Positions 56,698 to 56,797 of a stretch of 56,797 bases of DNA are shown piece by piece. The translations under genes and the position numbers were made by a program. Origin of the DNA: Mycoplasmopsis gallinarum DSM 19816. Its GTDB lineage: Bacteria; Bacillota_I; Bacilli_A; Mycoplasmatales; Metamycoplasmataceae. Position 1 is the first letter of the stretch. Each line of letters starts with the position of its first letter. Location of the stretch: NCBI RefSeq assembly GCF_000621085.1, contig NZ_JHZE01000010.1, forward strand, positions 1 to 56,797, written 5' to 3'. The notes beneath the pieces are model-generated. The model saw nothing but the letters and a program-made list of their open reading frames with translations. It was not told the DNA's origin and searched no databases.

Positions 56698-56797
56698 TTT
56701 TTGGATCTTTTCTAGAATTTTTTGAACAAGTTGATAGTCATTTCAACTTTCTTCTACACTTGTATCTTTCAAATTAAATGTTTTTATTGTTTTTCCA
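56695..56797 (-). CDS. Partial CDS, C-terminal 33 residues of an unidentified protein
   Basis: A minus-strand frame enters at the right edge (GKTIKTFNLKDTSVEES), includes one TGA Trp, and stops at 56695-56697. Too little is present to assign a family. Start lies outside the window. Confidence 0.5.

Overview
The window comes from a mollicute of the Mycoplasma type. TGA has to be read as tryptophan (genetic code 4) in almost every large gene. Standard-code ORFs break at TGA where homologues have Trp, for example in AtpA, the C1 peptidase (the Trp after the catalytic Cys) and the AEC transporters. The DNA is very AT-rich, intergenic gaps are tiny, there is an F1Fo-ATPase operon, and surface proteins carry either a lipobox or a signal peptide plus a C-terminal anchor. 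The lactate dehydrogenase/organic-acid permease cluster and the giant surface proteins fit the hominis/synoviae/bovis part of the mycoplasmas. Species is not determinable from the sequence alone.

Layout. 83-1957 (-) is a lipoprotein. 2028-11081 (-) is an eleven-gene F1Fo-ATPase operon in the order atpI-like, B, E, F, H, A, G, then a PlsC-type acyltransferase and a GT2 glycosyltransferase, then atpD and atpC. Two membrane lipid/polysaccharide genes are thus embedded between gamma and beta. 11285-13597 (+) is a secreted, membrane-anchored papain-like (C1) cysteine peptidase with an acidic repeat stalk. It converges with a minus-strand cluster at 13601-16981: a YwaF/TMEM164-like membrane protein, ffh, a GNAT acetyltransferase and a PC4/YdbC-like protein. 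tsaD (17080-18012, -) is divergent from a 961-aa fusion (18076-20961, +) of a phosphohexomutase-like domain without catalytic motifs and an LPG-synthase-type multi-spanning domain.

21073-24848 (+) is a metabolic cluster: an AEC-family permease broken by one in-frame TAA, an intact AEC paralogue, and an LDH-family dehydrogenase. Both permeases have an inverted repeat at the predicted transcription start. The ldh tail, its terminator and a 48-aa gene are duplicated just downstream. An ECF-type S component follows on the minus strand.

The right half (26849-56501) holds two divergent, paralogous giant surface proteins of 3560 aa and about 6200 codons. They are built from about 80-residue beta-type repeats and GA/FIVAR-like helical repeats, with an N-terminal signal sequence and a C-terminal transmembrane anchor. 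The 364-bp region between them carries TA dinucleotide tracts on both sides, one forming the predicted -10 element of the plus-strand gene, so phase-variable expression is plausible. The plus-strand gene is interrupted by a single in-frame TAA at 47757, splitting it into 3287-codon and 2913-codon parts. A 14-bp motif occurs exactly three times, at the two outer ends and in the middle of this locus. No tRNA, rRNA, insertion sequence or CRISPR array was seen.
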